A stretch of DNA of 64,000 nucleotides. Source: Levilactobacillus lanxiensis. Its GTDB lineage: Bacteria; Bacillota; Bacilli; Lactobacillales; Lactobacillaceae. Where the stretch lies: assembly GCF_016861655.1 (NCBI RefSeq), contig NZ_BOLN01000001.1, forward strand, positions 62,001 to 126,000. The letters are read 5' to 3'. The notes under the pieces are model-generated. The model was not told where the DNA came from and did no database searches. It saw only the letters and a list, made by a program, of their open reading frames with translations. Positions 16,448 to 24,598 of this stretch are shown here, in pieces. Numbering within the stretch: position 1 is the first letter of the stretch; each line of letters opens with the position of its first letter. Both the position numbers and the translations under genes were made by a program.

Positions 16448-16724
16448 GGGTTAAATTCCGTGTCAGCCGCAGGGCTGGGGAAAATGGGCCAGGTGTGGGA
16501 GTGACCAGAGGCGGATCAAAGTGACCAGCTGTGTCGATGGTCTTAGCTGAGGTTTCTCACTCAGCTTAGAGCATGGGACAACCTTTGAGACCGCACCTCA
16601 GGCTCAAAGTTGAGGTGGAAGCCCGCTTCTCAGGCTGGAACCGGCCCCACAGCAGGGCACTTTGAATCCGCCGCCGGGAACGGACACAACGCAGCCCAGT
16701 TTTCACCAGCCCGGAGGCGCGGGC
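16448..16724 (+). repeat. Structured element, class A
   Basis: Complete from GTTAAATTCCGTGTCAGCCG to CAGCCCGGAGGCGC. P3 is TCTTAGCTGAG/CTCAGCTTAGA. It ends about 40 bases before the YfhO-family start, so it would lie in that gene's promoter or leader. Confidence 0.9.
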
Positions 16725-16764
16725 AACACGAATTTTAACCAGAATCAATAACGGAGGGGTATTC

Positions 16765-19491
16765 ATGAAGCAACAACGGCACACCCTAGCGGCCCTAAGA
16801 GTTAGCCGCTGGGTGTATGGGGGAGCATTTCTAATTCCATTCGCCATTCTGTGTTTAATCTTTTGGCGTTTACAGATTACACCGTTTGGCCCACGAAACT
16901 TATTATTTAGCGATATCGGGACCCAGTACATCCCCATTCTAGAAAATCTACGGTCGACCGTCCTGCACGGGCAGTTTCACCTCTTTTCCTTTTCACTTGG
17001 GTCTGGGAGCGGCATTATTCCCCTCCTGACCTACTACGTCATCAGTCCGTTCAATCTCCTGGTCTTTCTCTTCTCGGCGACCAAATTGCCGGTGGCGATG
17101 ACCTGGATCATTATTTTAAAAATTAGTACGATTGGCCTGACCATGGCTGTTTTCATCCGGCACGCCTTTTTGAAGAGCGGCTGGTCCATGTTACTGTTCA
17201 CCACGGCCTTTAGCCTGTGCGGGTTCGTTAGCATGTACTTCTATGACATGATGTGGCTGGACGCCCTGATTTGGTTGCCACTGGTGGCCCTGGGCCTGCA
17301 CCGTATCGTCAGTCTGCACCGCTATGGCCTGTACACGGTTAGCCTGACCGCCACCATTATTAGTAATTACTATATGGGTTATATGACTTGCCTGTTTTCA
17401 GTTATGTACTTTATCTACTTAATCATTGAACATCAACCCAACGCCACGCCATTCAAGGACGTTTGGCACATGCACTGGCCCGCCATTCGCCAATTTACGA
17501 TTGGTTCCTTGGTTGCCGGTGGGATGTCGATGATTGTCCTGATTCCAACAGCGATGGGGATGCTGCTGACCGGGAAGAGTAATTTCTTCATCAATAATTA
17601 CCTGCCCACGCCGATGTTTGGACCGGAAGTGCTCGCCCAGTTTGCGCCGGGAACCAGCACCTACGCGTCCCATTTATACCACGCACCGTCGTTATTCATG
17701 GGCACACTGATGTTTCTCCTGCTCATCGTCTACTTCGTCTCCCCCCAGATTCACGCGGTGGAAAAGAAGCGAACGATGTGGCTCTTAATTGTCATGGGAC
17801 TGGGCCTATTCGTCACGGTATTAAACACCACCTGGCACATGTTCCAACAACCCGCTGGCTTTCCATACCGGAACGTTTACTTCTTTACATTCCTGGCATT
17901 GACAACGGCCTACCGAGCTTGGCAAACGCACCCGTCCCAGTCGATGAACGACCCACAGAAGGTCCTCGCTCTGGTCTGGGCCGCGGGTCTACTGGTCATC
18001 GGCTTTCTGAGTGCCCAGGTGATTCCGACCGTTTGGGACCACTTGCTGCCCAGCTACAATCACGACCTGTACGTCATGAGTCAACCGGCCTTTCACCTAC
18101 TGTGGCCGGCACTGGGCCTGTTGTTGCTCAACACGATGCTGCTCTTCATCACCGAGTGGCGCCCGATTCGCCTAGGCTTAATGGGCGTCTTGATTTTGTT
18201 TGAACTGGGCGGCACCTTCCTAATGGCCACTCAGGGCATGGAATGGGGATCTCAGCCTAAGTTTGAAAAATACTATCAAAAGGACGCCGCCAACCTCAAC
18301 CGAGTGACGGCTGCCAAATCGAAACCCAACCTGCACCGCATCGACTTCAGCCATTCCCAAATTGGCCGGGCCTACAGCGGCGTTTACAACCACTACAACG
18401 ATGCCATCATGTTCAATTATCCTGGCGTCAGTTACTACAGCTCCACGCTGGATGAGCAGTCCCGGGTCTTCCAACACGACCTTGGCTACTTCAGTCCCAA
18501 CGTGCGGCGGATTAGTTCGCAGGGCTATACCAGCCTGACCGACACGCTGATGGGCGTTAAGTACCGGCTGAATGCCAAGTACCAAGACCCCGTCTCATTG
18601 CTGGACACGTACGCCGGTTTCGGCTTCGCGGTGCCCCAGAAATTTGGTAAACTCCAGTTGGACGACCAAGCGGCGCTGATCAACCAGCAACGTATCCTGG
18701 CGGCCTTAGACGCCCCTAAGAATACGTTGGCGCCCGTGAAGGTCTTGAGCGTCACGACTCACCGCGCCCACGAGGACGACCTGAAACGGGTTGCTGGTTC
18801 AACGGATATGCCGAGCCAACGTTTCGTCCAAACGTTTAAGGTGCGAGTCAACGCGACCGGCCTGTTGCACGGCTACTCACCGGCCAATGCGATTATCTAC
18901 TCGAGTCTGGCGGTCAATGGCCGTTCCGTCAGACCCATGATCAAGGCCGATGGCTACCGCTATTTGGCAAAATTGGGCTGGTTCACCAAGGGTGACGTAC
19001 TGAAAATCAGTTACATCACCCAGGAACCACTGGCCGGCTACACCAACCAGTTTGCTTCCATGAACGAGCGCAAATTCGTCAAACTGGTCGATAGCTTAAA
19101 GCAACAACGGTTCAAGCTACGCGCCAACAGTGGCGTTTCCTGGTTATCCGGGGACGTCACGGGCACCACGGACCGAAATCTGCTCTACGTCGCAATTCCA
19201 AAAACACCGGGCTGGTCAGCCACGGTTAACGGCAAGCCGGTCGCCATCCAATCGGCCATGCATGCGCAATCGCTGCTTCCCGTGCGCCACAACTATCCGG
19301 GGATGATTGGCGTGCCGCTCAAGCCGGGCAAGAATCACGTTGTCCTACACTACACCACGCCAGGACTGAAGTTGGGCATGACCATTAGTTTGGCCAGCTT
19401 CGTCGTCTTCATCCTCCTGTGGTTCACGGTGGAATGGCAACGGCCCCTGAAGAAGCGCGAAGAAGATTTAGCAAATCAACATCATTTCTAA
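16765..19491 (+). CDS. YfhO-family polytopic membrane protein
   Basis: 908 residues behind AACGGAGGGG. The N-terminal half has about 11-12 helices with YfhO landmarks LLFSDIGTQYIPILENLRS (an acidic pair in the first loop, as in GT-C glycosyltransferases), FSFSLGSGSG and SNYYMGYMTCLFSVMYF. A large outside domain (about 480-865) follows, then one more helix near 870-892. In Bacillus and lactobacilli YfhO proteins take part in glycosylation of lipoteichoic or wall polymers. The acceptor here is inferred only. Monocistronic, with a terminator directly after. Confidence 0.88.
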   Translation: MKQQRHTLAALRVSRWVYGGAFLIPFAILCLIFWRLQITPFGPRNLLFSDIGTQYIPILENLRSTVLHGQFHLFSFSLGSGSGIIPLLTYYVISPFNLLVFLFSATKLPVAMTWIIILKISTIGLTMAVFIRHAFLKSGWSMLLFTTAFSLCGFVSMYFYDMMWLDALIWLPLVALGLHRIVSLHRYGLYTVSLTATIISNYYMGYMTCLFSVMYFIYLIIEHQPNATPFKDVWHMHWPAIRQFTIGSLVAGGMSMIVLIPTAMGMLLTGKSNFFINNYLPTPMFGPEVLAQFAPGTSTYASHLYHAPSLFMGTLMFLLLIVYFVSPQIHAVEKKRTMWLLIVMGLGLFVTVLNTTWHMFQQPAGFPYRNVYFFTFLALTTAYRAWQTHPSQSMNDPQKVLALVWAAGLLVIGFLSAQVIPTVWDHLLPSYNHDLYVMSQPAFHLLWPALGLLLLNTMLLFITEWRPIRLGLMGVLILFELGGTFLMATQGMEWGSQPKFEKYYQKDAANLNRVTAAKSKPNLHRIDFSHSQIGRAYSGVYNHYNDAIMFNYPGVSYYSSTLDEQSRVFQHDLGYFSPNVRRISSQGYTSLTDTLMGVKYRLNAKYQDPVSLLDTYAGFGFAVPQKFGKLQLDDQAALINQQRILAALDAPKNTLAPVKVLSVTTHRAHEDDLKRVAGSTDMPSQRFVQTFKVRVNATGLLHGYSPANAIIYSSLAVNGRSVRPMIKADGYRYLAKLGWFTKGDVLKISYITQEPLAGYTNQFASMNERKFVKLVDSLKQQRFKLRANSGVSWLSGDVTGTTDRNLLYVAIPKTPGWSATVNGKPVAIQSAMHAQSLLPVRHNYPGMIGVPLKPGKNHVVLHYTTPGLKLGMTISLASFVVFILLWFTVEWQRPLKKREEDLANQHHF

Positions 19492-19495
19492 CCAA

Positions 19496-19537
19496 AATAA
19501 GCTGACGTTAACCCTTCACAGGTTAGTGCCAGCTTTT
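19496..19537. terminator. Bidirectional terminator
   Basis: AAGCTGACGTTAACC / GGTTAGTGCCAGCTTTT with a 7-base loop, between convergent YfhO and CadD genes. Confidence 0.8.
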
Positions 19538-19540
19538 CGT

Positions 19541-20152
19541 TTACAAAAATTTAAGTAACTGCGGAATCGTGCCATTTTCTAAAATGATAAAAAGTCCTAG
19601 GCCAATATAGATGGCCGAAATGACCCAACGATTGTAGCGCTCGATGAACTCGCCGACCCCTGGCAGGCAGGAGATTTTCTGCGCCGTGAACACCAGCAAG
19701 TAGATCATGATCAGGAAAACAATCAGCGTCACGATGAGCTGTTGGCGGGTCAGCGTCACAAAGTACGGCACGAACAGTCCGAGGTTGTCCGCCCCACAAC
19801 TTCCGATGGTCACAATGGCCACGGTCTCGGTCAACTTACTGAGGCCCTTGCTGTGCAGGCGTTCCTTCGCTTTGGCCTCCCCGGAGTCTTCAACAAACCA
19901 GACTCGAATCCCAAAGTAGATGGGAATCAATCCCAATAAGCCCAACAACCATTTTTCGGGCACATAGTGCAGTACGAAAGCAAAAAAGAGGCTCATCAAA
20001 ATCAACGCCACGGATCCCAGGTACTGGCCCAGGTAAATATCCAGGTACTGGCGTTTATCTTTGACATGGGCAAAATAAATCAAGAGGATGACAAGCAGGT
20101 CAACGGCGGTGGCGGTATATAACATCACGGCCGTCAGAATGGTCTGAAACAT
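19541..20152 (-). CDS. CadD-family cadmium resistance transporter
   Basis: 203 residues with five or six membrane helices and the family sequence SCGADNLGLFVPYF near residue 118, where Asp and Asn sit in a helix. CadD proteins lower cytoplasmic cadmium; whether this one handles Cd is inferred from family. The track-length start is a GTG lying on the ribosome site; I chose the ATG at 20150-20152, 8 bases after TTGGAG. The ribosome site GGAGTGC is exactly complementary to the loop of the two candidate small RNAs. Confidence 0.85.
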   Translation of the reverse strand: MFQTILTAVMLYTATAVDLLVILLIYFAHVKDKRQYLDIYLGQYLGSVALILMSLFFAFVLHYVPEKWLLGLLGLIPIYFGIRVWFVEDSGEAKAKERLHSKGLSKLTETVAIVTIGSCGADNLGLFVPYFVTLTRQQLIVTLIVFLIMIYLLVFTAQKISCLPGVGEFIERYNRWVISAIYIGLGLFIILENGTIPQLLKFL

Positions 20153-20263
20153 GACGGGCACTCCAATCTGTAGTGAAAGCTCTTACAATTGCAGTGTATC
20201 ACATTTTCCGTCCCCGACAAGTAGGCAATTCCCTAACGACGGGAAATGGTGAAAAATGGAAAC

Positions 20264-20308
20264 AAAAAATGAGCCAACCACCAAATTTGTTTGAGGGTTG
20301 ACTCATTC
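20264..20308 (-). terminator. Terminator
   Basis: AATGAGTCAACCC / GGTTGGCTCATT then TTTTTTGTTT on the minus strand. Probably ends antiporter transcripts that cross the class B element. Confidence 0.75.
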
Positions 20309-20390
20309 GATTGCATTGTATTTTATTGATTAAGTGTCGCGTCGCCAAACAATGTTTGTTAGACACACGAAAGCCGACTACAGCCGATCA

Positions 20391-20588
20391 CGAATCAAAC
20401 CAGTGTCAGCCGCAGGGCTGGTGAAAATGGGCTCAGCCGTGGGAGTTGCCTTAGCGGGTTCCCCGCTTAGACAACTGCTATCTTTGAGACGTGGTTTTCG
20501 GCTCAAAGTAAGTCTGGAGACCGCCCTTCGGCTCCAGACGTGCGCCCACAGCGTCACGGCCCATTTTCACCAGCCCGGAGGCGCCAAC
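20391..20588 (+). repeat. Structured element, class B (type copy)
   Basis: Best-preserved copy. Perfect 17-base arms GGCTGGTGAAAATGGGC / GCCCATTTTCACCAGCC, inner P2 CCGTGGG/CCCACAG, and three hairpins: P3 AGTTGCCTTAGCGG, P4 CTTTGAGA...CTCAAAG and P5 GTCTGGAG/CTCCAGAC. Ends 12 bases from the antiporter stop. Confidence 0.92.
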
Positions 20589-20599
20589 AAAAGCTCGTT

Positions 20600-21796
20600 T
20601 TATTCGGACGGGCGGACTTTGGAGCGGTCGACTTCCCCATGGTGCACGCGGTCCATCGTCCACCGCAACAGGAACGGTGCCAACAGCGTCGCGATAATGA
20701 TGGCCGCCACGATTGCTGAGTACCGAACGGGTGACATCAGCTTAGCCGCGTACCCGATTTGTGCGATGATTAAAGCCATTTCACCCCGAGAGACCATCCC
20801 GGCGCCCACTGCGGCGGAACTGCCCCAGGAGAAGCCGGCCATTTTGGCCCCACTCCCGGCACCAATCAACTTGGACAGAACGGCCACGGCCGTCAGGACT
20901 AGGATGAACCCAATCTGTTTGCCCAACCCATTAAAGTCCATGTTCAGCCCAATGCTGACAAAGAATACGGGGATGAACAATGCGTAGCCAACTGGCTCAA
21001 TGTGCCGGTCGACCGTGGAGCGCGCCGTCGTTTGGGAAATAGCGATACCGGCAAAGAAGGCCCCGACCACGTCGCTTAAGCCAACGAGTTCGGCTACGTA
21101 AGCCATCCCGAAACACAGGATGATGGCCATCAGTGTTGGGCCCATTGGAATCAACAGGCGTTCACCAATTTTAGCCATGTAAGGCGCTAACCAGCGGACC
21201 ACAAAGTAAATGGCCGCAAAGTAAATCACCTGTTCAATCGTGGTTAGTAAGAGGCTGCTAGACTGCGCGGCGCTCTCACCAACGGCGGTTCCGGTCGTGC
21301 TGACCAACACACTTAAAATCACAACGGCCAGCACGTCATCAACCACGGCGGCCCCCAGAATCGTGGTCCCCTCGCGGCTATTTAACGCGTTCATTTCCTT
21401 TAAGACTTCCACGGAAATTGAAACGGAGGTCGCGGCGAAAATCACACTGATGAATAAACTTTCCGTGACGCCCAGGTTGTAAAACATCCCCACGGCGTAC
21501 GTCCCCAACACGGGAATCAGGACCCCCATGAGGGCGACCAACACGCTGGGTTTCAGGTAGCGTTTCAACAGTTGTAAATCACTTTCGAGTCCGGCGATGA
21601 ACATCAGGATGATGACCCCGATTTCCGCAAAGCCTTCCAGTGAGTGGCTGAGTGAGATCCAGCCCAACATGGCCGGTCCCACTAGGACCCCCACTAACAG
21701 TTGGCCGATGACGGCCGGAATCCCGATACGGGTACAGTAGTGTCCCACCACGGTTGTTGCCAATAAGATTAACGTTAAGTCTTTTAATAGTTCCAC
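20600..21796 (-). CDS. CPA2-family monovalent cation/proton antiporter
   Basis: 398 residues with 12-13 hydrophobic helices. IGIPAVIGQLLVGVLVGPAMLGW and FIAGLESDLQLLKRYLKPS are typical of CPA2 (NapA/KefB) exchangers, and VVDDVLAVVIL contains the transport-site aspartate pair. No C-terminal RCK domain, so it resembles NapA. The GTG at 21794-21796 sits behind GGGAGGA; longer readings start in the attenuator. Ion (Na+ or K+) cannot be read from sequence. The leader contains an upstream ORF and terminator. Confidence 0.9.
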   Translation of the reverse strand: MELLKDLTLILLATTVVGHYCTRIGIPAVIGQLLVGVLVGPAMLGWISLSHSLEGFAEIGVIILMFIAGLESDLQLLKRYLKPSVLVALMGVLIPVLGTYAVGMFYNLGVTESLFISVIFAATSVSISVEVLKEMNALNSREGTTILGAAVVDDVLAVVILSVLVSTTGTAVGESAAQSSSLLLTTIEQVIYFAAIYFVVRWLAPYMAKIGERLLIPMGPTLMAIILCFGMAYVAELVGLSDVVGAFFAGIAISQTTARSTVDRHIEPVGYALFIPVFFVSIGLNMDFNGLGKQIGFILVLTAVAVLSKLIGAGSGAKMAGFSWGSSAAVGAGMVSRGEMALIIAQIGYAAKLMSPVRYSAIVAAIIIATLLAPFLLRWTMDRVHHGEVDRSKVRPSE

Positions 21797-21939
21797 AAGT
21801 TTCCTCCCTCGCACGAAAAAAGCGACCGCCTCAAAACGGTCCCCCCAACCCAAGGAGGACGCTGTTCTTGAAAGCAATCGCTTCAACCATCTCTAATTCA
21901 TATTTCATACAGTATACTAGAAAACGCCACCAATCGCAA
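21797..21939 (-). promoter_or_regulatory. Antiporter promoter and attenuator-like leader
   Basis: Promoter: TTGCGA (reverse of 21934-21939), 17 bases, TATACT (reverse of 21911-21916). The leader RNA can form either GUCCUCC/GGGGGGAC, or a terminator GACCG/CGGUC plus U6 (21816-21843). The two share the GGGGGGACCG block and exclude each other. A 19-codon ORF ends in the terminator stem. Confidence 0.55.
21831..21890 (-). CDS. Possible leader peptide, 19 codons
   Basis: ATG at 21888-21890, TGA at 21831-21833, encoding MVEAIAFKNSVLLGLGGPF. The last codons (Gly-Gly-Pro-Phe-stop) lie on the left arm of the attenuator terminator, so a paused or fast ribosome there would decide which hairpin forms. 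The ribosome site is weak (TTAGAG). Inference only; it could be chance. Confidence 0.35.
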   Translation of the reverse strand: MVEAIAFKNSVLLGLGGPF

Positions 21940-22064
21940 CACAGACGACCACGCTCTGTTAGGCCACACAGTCAATTGGGAATAAAATTACCTGCGAGCG
22001 CAAACTTAATTACCCGTTGAAGGACTAATCGTGGTAAACTAATAACGATTGTGAGGTGACACGT

Positions 22065-22274
22065 GTGAAGTGGCTTGAATCTAATTTAGTCGTGATCTTT
22101 TGGTCCGTTATCTTCGGCGAAGTTATGGGTTACATCGGTGGTACGTTGGAACAAATGACTTGGGAACCCATGAAAATTGGGATCTGGATGGCAGTAGTCG
22201 CTGTGATTGCGGTCAACGGAATCACGCTACTTAGCCGTGATAACCAAGCTTCCAGTGATAAAAAGTCACGTTAA
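22065..22274 (+). CDS. DUF2929 (YjzD-like) small membrane protein
   Basis: 69 residues with two membrane helices. LVVIFWSVIFGEVMGYIGGTLEQMTWEP then a second helix IGIWMAVVAVIAVNGITLL is the DUF2929 pattern. I prefer the GTG at 22065 because GAGG lies 8 bases upstream; a GTG at 22056 overlaps that site. Function unknown. A terminator follows. Confidence 0.75.
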   Translation: MKWLESNLVVIFWSVIFGEVMGYIGGTLEQMTWEPMKIGIWMAVVAVIAVNGITLLSRDNQASSDKKSR

Positions 22275-22290
22275 GCTTGATCGATAAACG

Positions 22291-22319
22291 GAGCCTTGGC
22301 TGATGCTGAGGCTTTTTTG
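22291..22319 (+). terminator. Terminator of the DUF2929 gene
   Basis: GAGCCTTGGC/GCTGAGGCTTTTTT. Confidence 0.75.
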
Positions 22320-22328
22320 TTACGAAAA

Positions 22329-22450
22329 GAGTGGGACAAGAGGCGCTTAGCCGGCGAGCATTAAGGCTGATACCCGGATAATCCTGGTTTGGGATTATTT
22401 GGTTATCAGTTTTAAGCGGAACTGGCTGCCTCTTGGCGCACGTTTCAGCC
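22329..22450 (+). repeat. Structured element C, second copy
   Basis: Shares boxes GAGCATTAA, TTAAGCGGA and GCACGTTTCAG with 2885-3012, but its stems differ: AAGAGGC...AGCCGG pairs with CTGGCTGCCTCTT, and the inner stem is CTGATA...GGATAATCC / GGGATTATT...TATCAG. Conserved single strands with compensated helices suggest a functional fold. Confidence 0.6.
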
Positions 22451-22467
22451 ATATATAAGTACGCCGT

Positions 22468-22499
22468 AAAAGCGCCTGGGAATTTATCCCAGGCGCTTT
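22468..22499. terminator. Terminator of the secreted-protein gene
   Basis: AAAAGCGCCTGGG / CCCAGGCGCTTT with a 7-base loop. Confidence 0.8.
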
Positions 22500-22521
22500 G
22501 TCGTTCTAAGTATCAACTGAT

Positions 22522-22917
22522 TTACCGTGCCCGAACATAGGTCATCGATTGGCCGTTAAACGACCACTTCAGGGCGGGCTGTTGCTGGTAGTGCGTGCGT
22601 TGCAAGTTGTTGTACGCCCCCACCTGCATGCCCCCGGCGATCTTAAAGACCGAGATGCTGTGCTTGCCTTGATAGACACCCAGTTCCTTGCCCGCGTAAG
22701 ACCCGAACTGGCTCTTAAACGAGCGCGCGGTAATTTTTAATTTGAGATTCTTTTTCGCTGACCAAGTGGCATGCTTTAATTTCCAAGTTCCCCGATAAGC
22801 CTGTGGCACCGACTGATAAATGCTCTGCGCAGCGGCCGGCTGAGGCGCCGTCAACATGGTGGCCCCCAAGCCCAAAGTGGTCGCAGCAATTGTCGTCATG
22901 AATAATTGTTTCAGCAT
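22522..22917 (-). CDS. Small secreted protein, RGTW family
   Basis: 131 residues. Signal peptide 1-30 with cleavage after AAA in APQPAAAQS, then a 100-residue mature domain opening with VPQAYRGTWKLKH. The rest alternates polar and aromatic residues, suggesting a small beta barrel. Very similar in layout to the next gene (23400-23813) and related to three others in this window. Function unknown. The ribosome site GAGGGGAGTG contains an exact 8-base complement of the candidate small-RNA loop CACUCCCC. Confidence 0.8.
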   Translation of the reverse strand: MLKQLFMTTIAATTLGLGATMLTAPQPAAAQSIYQSVPQAYRGTWKLKHATWSAKKNLKLKITARSFKSQFGSYAGKELGVYQGKHSISVFKIAGGMQVGAYNNLQRTHYQQQPALKWSFNGQSMTYVRAR

Positions 22918-23127
22918 AGCTATCCACTCCCCTCACCATTTAGCGTATCACTAGATGAGCAGAGCTTGGGCACTAGGAAACCGATTGGCAAGGTAACTTA
23001 ACAAAGAAACTTGGCGTGACGTGCTGAGAACAATGGCACGTTGGAGCAGGTACGCGTTCCACTATTAGGACACAAACGGCGTGAACGTCCCGGCCAGCAC
23101 CAACCACCTCAAGACCTAACCGAGCAA
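22918..23127. other. Spacer without recognised gene
   Basis: About 210 bases holding the promoter of the leftward secreted-protein gene. No other feature seen before the class A element at 23128. Confidence 0.4.
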
Positions 23128-23396
23128 CGGGTCAAACCCGTGTCAGCCACGGAGCTGGGAAAACTGGACCCAACTAGGTCGTTGTTAGTGACCAGAGGCA
23201 GATCAAAGTGACCGGCTGTGTCGGTGGTCTTGGCTGGAGTTTTGTTCCAGCCTAGCCCACGGGGCAACCTTTGAGACCGCACTCTGGCTCAAAGTTGAGG
23301 TGGAAGCCCGCCCTTCGGCTGTAACCGACCCCATAGCCGGGCACTTTGAATCTGCCACCGGGAACGAAAACCACCACGACTAGGCTCGGTTTTAAC
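23128..23396 (+). repeat. Structured element, class A, degraded right end
   Basis: Core complete; P3 is TCTTGGCTGG/CCAGCCTAG. The left end CGTGTCAGCC is present, but the right arm has decayed to TAGGCTCGGTTTTAACCC. It abuts the stop of the secreted-protein gene at 23400. Confidence 0.83.
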
Positions 23397-23399
23397 CCG

Positions 23400-23813
23400 T
23401 TACTTGGCTTTGACGTAGTAGGCGGTTGAGGTGTTGAACGTCCACTTCAGTGCGACCTGGTTCTTATAGTGCGTCCGGCGCAAAACGTTGTACTCGCCAA
23501 CCTGCTTCCCATTAGCGATTTGGAAGACGGACACATACTTCTTGCCAACCTTCTTACCAATGTGAACACCCAGTTGTTTGTCCTTGTATGTACCGAAATC
23601 ACTCTTAAAGACCCGTGCCTTAATCTTCAGCTGACTGCCCTTTTTCACGCGACCGGTCGAATGTTTGAGCTTCCAAGTTCCCCGGTAACGCTTGGGAATC
23701 TTCTGGTAAACGCTCTGCTTAGCGGCTGCCGGTTGTGGTGCCTGGATGAGGCCTTCAAACCCCAGTCCCAAGGCGCTAACAGCTAAAACAGTCATCACTT
23801 TATTTCGTAACAT
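23400..23813 (-). CDS. Small secreted protein, RGTW family
   Basis: 137 residues. Signal peptide ending APQPAAAKQ near 30, then KIPKRYRGTWKLKHSTGRVKKGSQLKIKARVF. Highly basic mature part with regular aromatic and Gly residues. It is a tandem paralogue of 22522-22917 (shared RYRGTWKLKH, FG(S/T)Y, LGV, RTHY, ALKW(S/T)FN). The ATG at 23811-23813 follows AGGGAG by 9 bases, so the longer start at 23831 is rejected. Function unknown. Confidence 0.8.
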   Translation of the reverse strand: MLRNKVMTVLAVSALGLGFEGLIQAPQPAAAKQSVYQKIPKRYRGTWKLKHSTGRVKKGSQLKIKARVFKSDFGTYKDKQLGVHIGKKVGKKYVSVFQIANGKQVGEYNVLRRTHYKNQVALKWTFNTSTAYYVKAK

Positions 23814-23890
23814 ATGATCCGCTCCCTTCATAGGTTTAGTTTATCACGAAAGCGGTTACTTTAGCAGGTAAATGCAACGCTCTCTGACGT

Positions 23891-23930
23891 AAAAAAGCGC
23901 GTCCGACTGGCTGTCGACCACGCTTAAAAA
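23891..23930 (-). terminator. Terminator of the alarmone synthetase operon
   Basis: AGCGTGGTCGAC / GTCGGACGCGCT followed by T6 on the minus strand. Confidence 0.65.
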
Positions 23931-23935
23931 CCATA

Positions 23936-24598
23936 CTAAATATTTTCTTCTGCACGGATCTGATTCTTAATGCCATTCATGTCCTGGTCCAATTGATGCA
24001 CCAGCTCGGCCTTGGCAATCAACTCACGCCGCAGCTCATCTTGGTGGTGCACGTTCTTTTTATAACTTAATTCATGCTCGAGCGAGGCCCAGAAATTCAT
24101 GGCAATCGTGCGAATCTGGACCTCGACCGTGACCTCCTGAACGCCAGCCGCCAAAAAGACGGGCACCGCTAAAATCAGGTGCAGGCTCCGGTAGCCGTTG
24201 GGTTTCGGCTTTGAAACGTAATCCTTGCGCTTTAAAATTTTAATATCCGGTTGTTTCTCCAGGCGCCGTTCCATGGACAAAATATCATCCTCGAAGCGCA
24301 CAATGACGCGGATGCCAGCAATGTCATGCATCTGGTCCGGTAGCGTCTGCAGGTTCAGTGCCAAGTGTTTGCGCTGCACCTTTTCGATAATACTCTCCGG
24401 CGACTTGATGCGTGACTGCAGGCTGTCGACCAGTGTGTGGCCATTTTGAATTTGATATTCCTGGTCGAGGTAGTGAATCTTGGTTTCAACCACCTGGACC
24501 GCACTCCGATAATTTAACATCAACGCGCGAAACTGATCGATGGCCTTTAGTGAAGTCGGGTCGTTGGGAAACTGCGCGGGTAAGTTCTCGTTAGCCAT
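23936..24598 (-). CDS. Small alarmone synthetase, RelA/SpoT synthetase domain only
   Basis: 220 residues carrying only a (p)ppGpp synthetase domain: QMHDIAGIRVIVRFEDDI, the pyrophosphate donor motif KRKDYVSKPKPNGYRSLHLIL and EVQIRTIAMNFWASLEHELSYK. There is no hydrolase, TGS or ACT domain, so it belongs to the RelP/RelQ group that makes (p)ppGpp without ribosomes. Motif spacing does not let me choose between them. The ATG overlaps the stop of the upstream MFS gene (TAATG), so the two are coupled. Confidence 0.9.
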   Translation of the reverse strand: MANENLPAQFPNDPTSLKAIDQFRALMLNYRSAVQVVETKIHYLDQEYQIQNGHTLVDSLQSRIKSPESIIEKVQRKHLALNLQTLPDQMHDIAGIRVIVRFEDDILSMERRLEKQPDIKILKRKDYVSKPKPNGYRSLHLILAVPVFLAAGVQEVTVEVQIRTIAMNFWASLEHELSYKKNVHHQDELRRELIAKAELVHQLDQDMNGIKNQIRAEENI

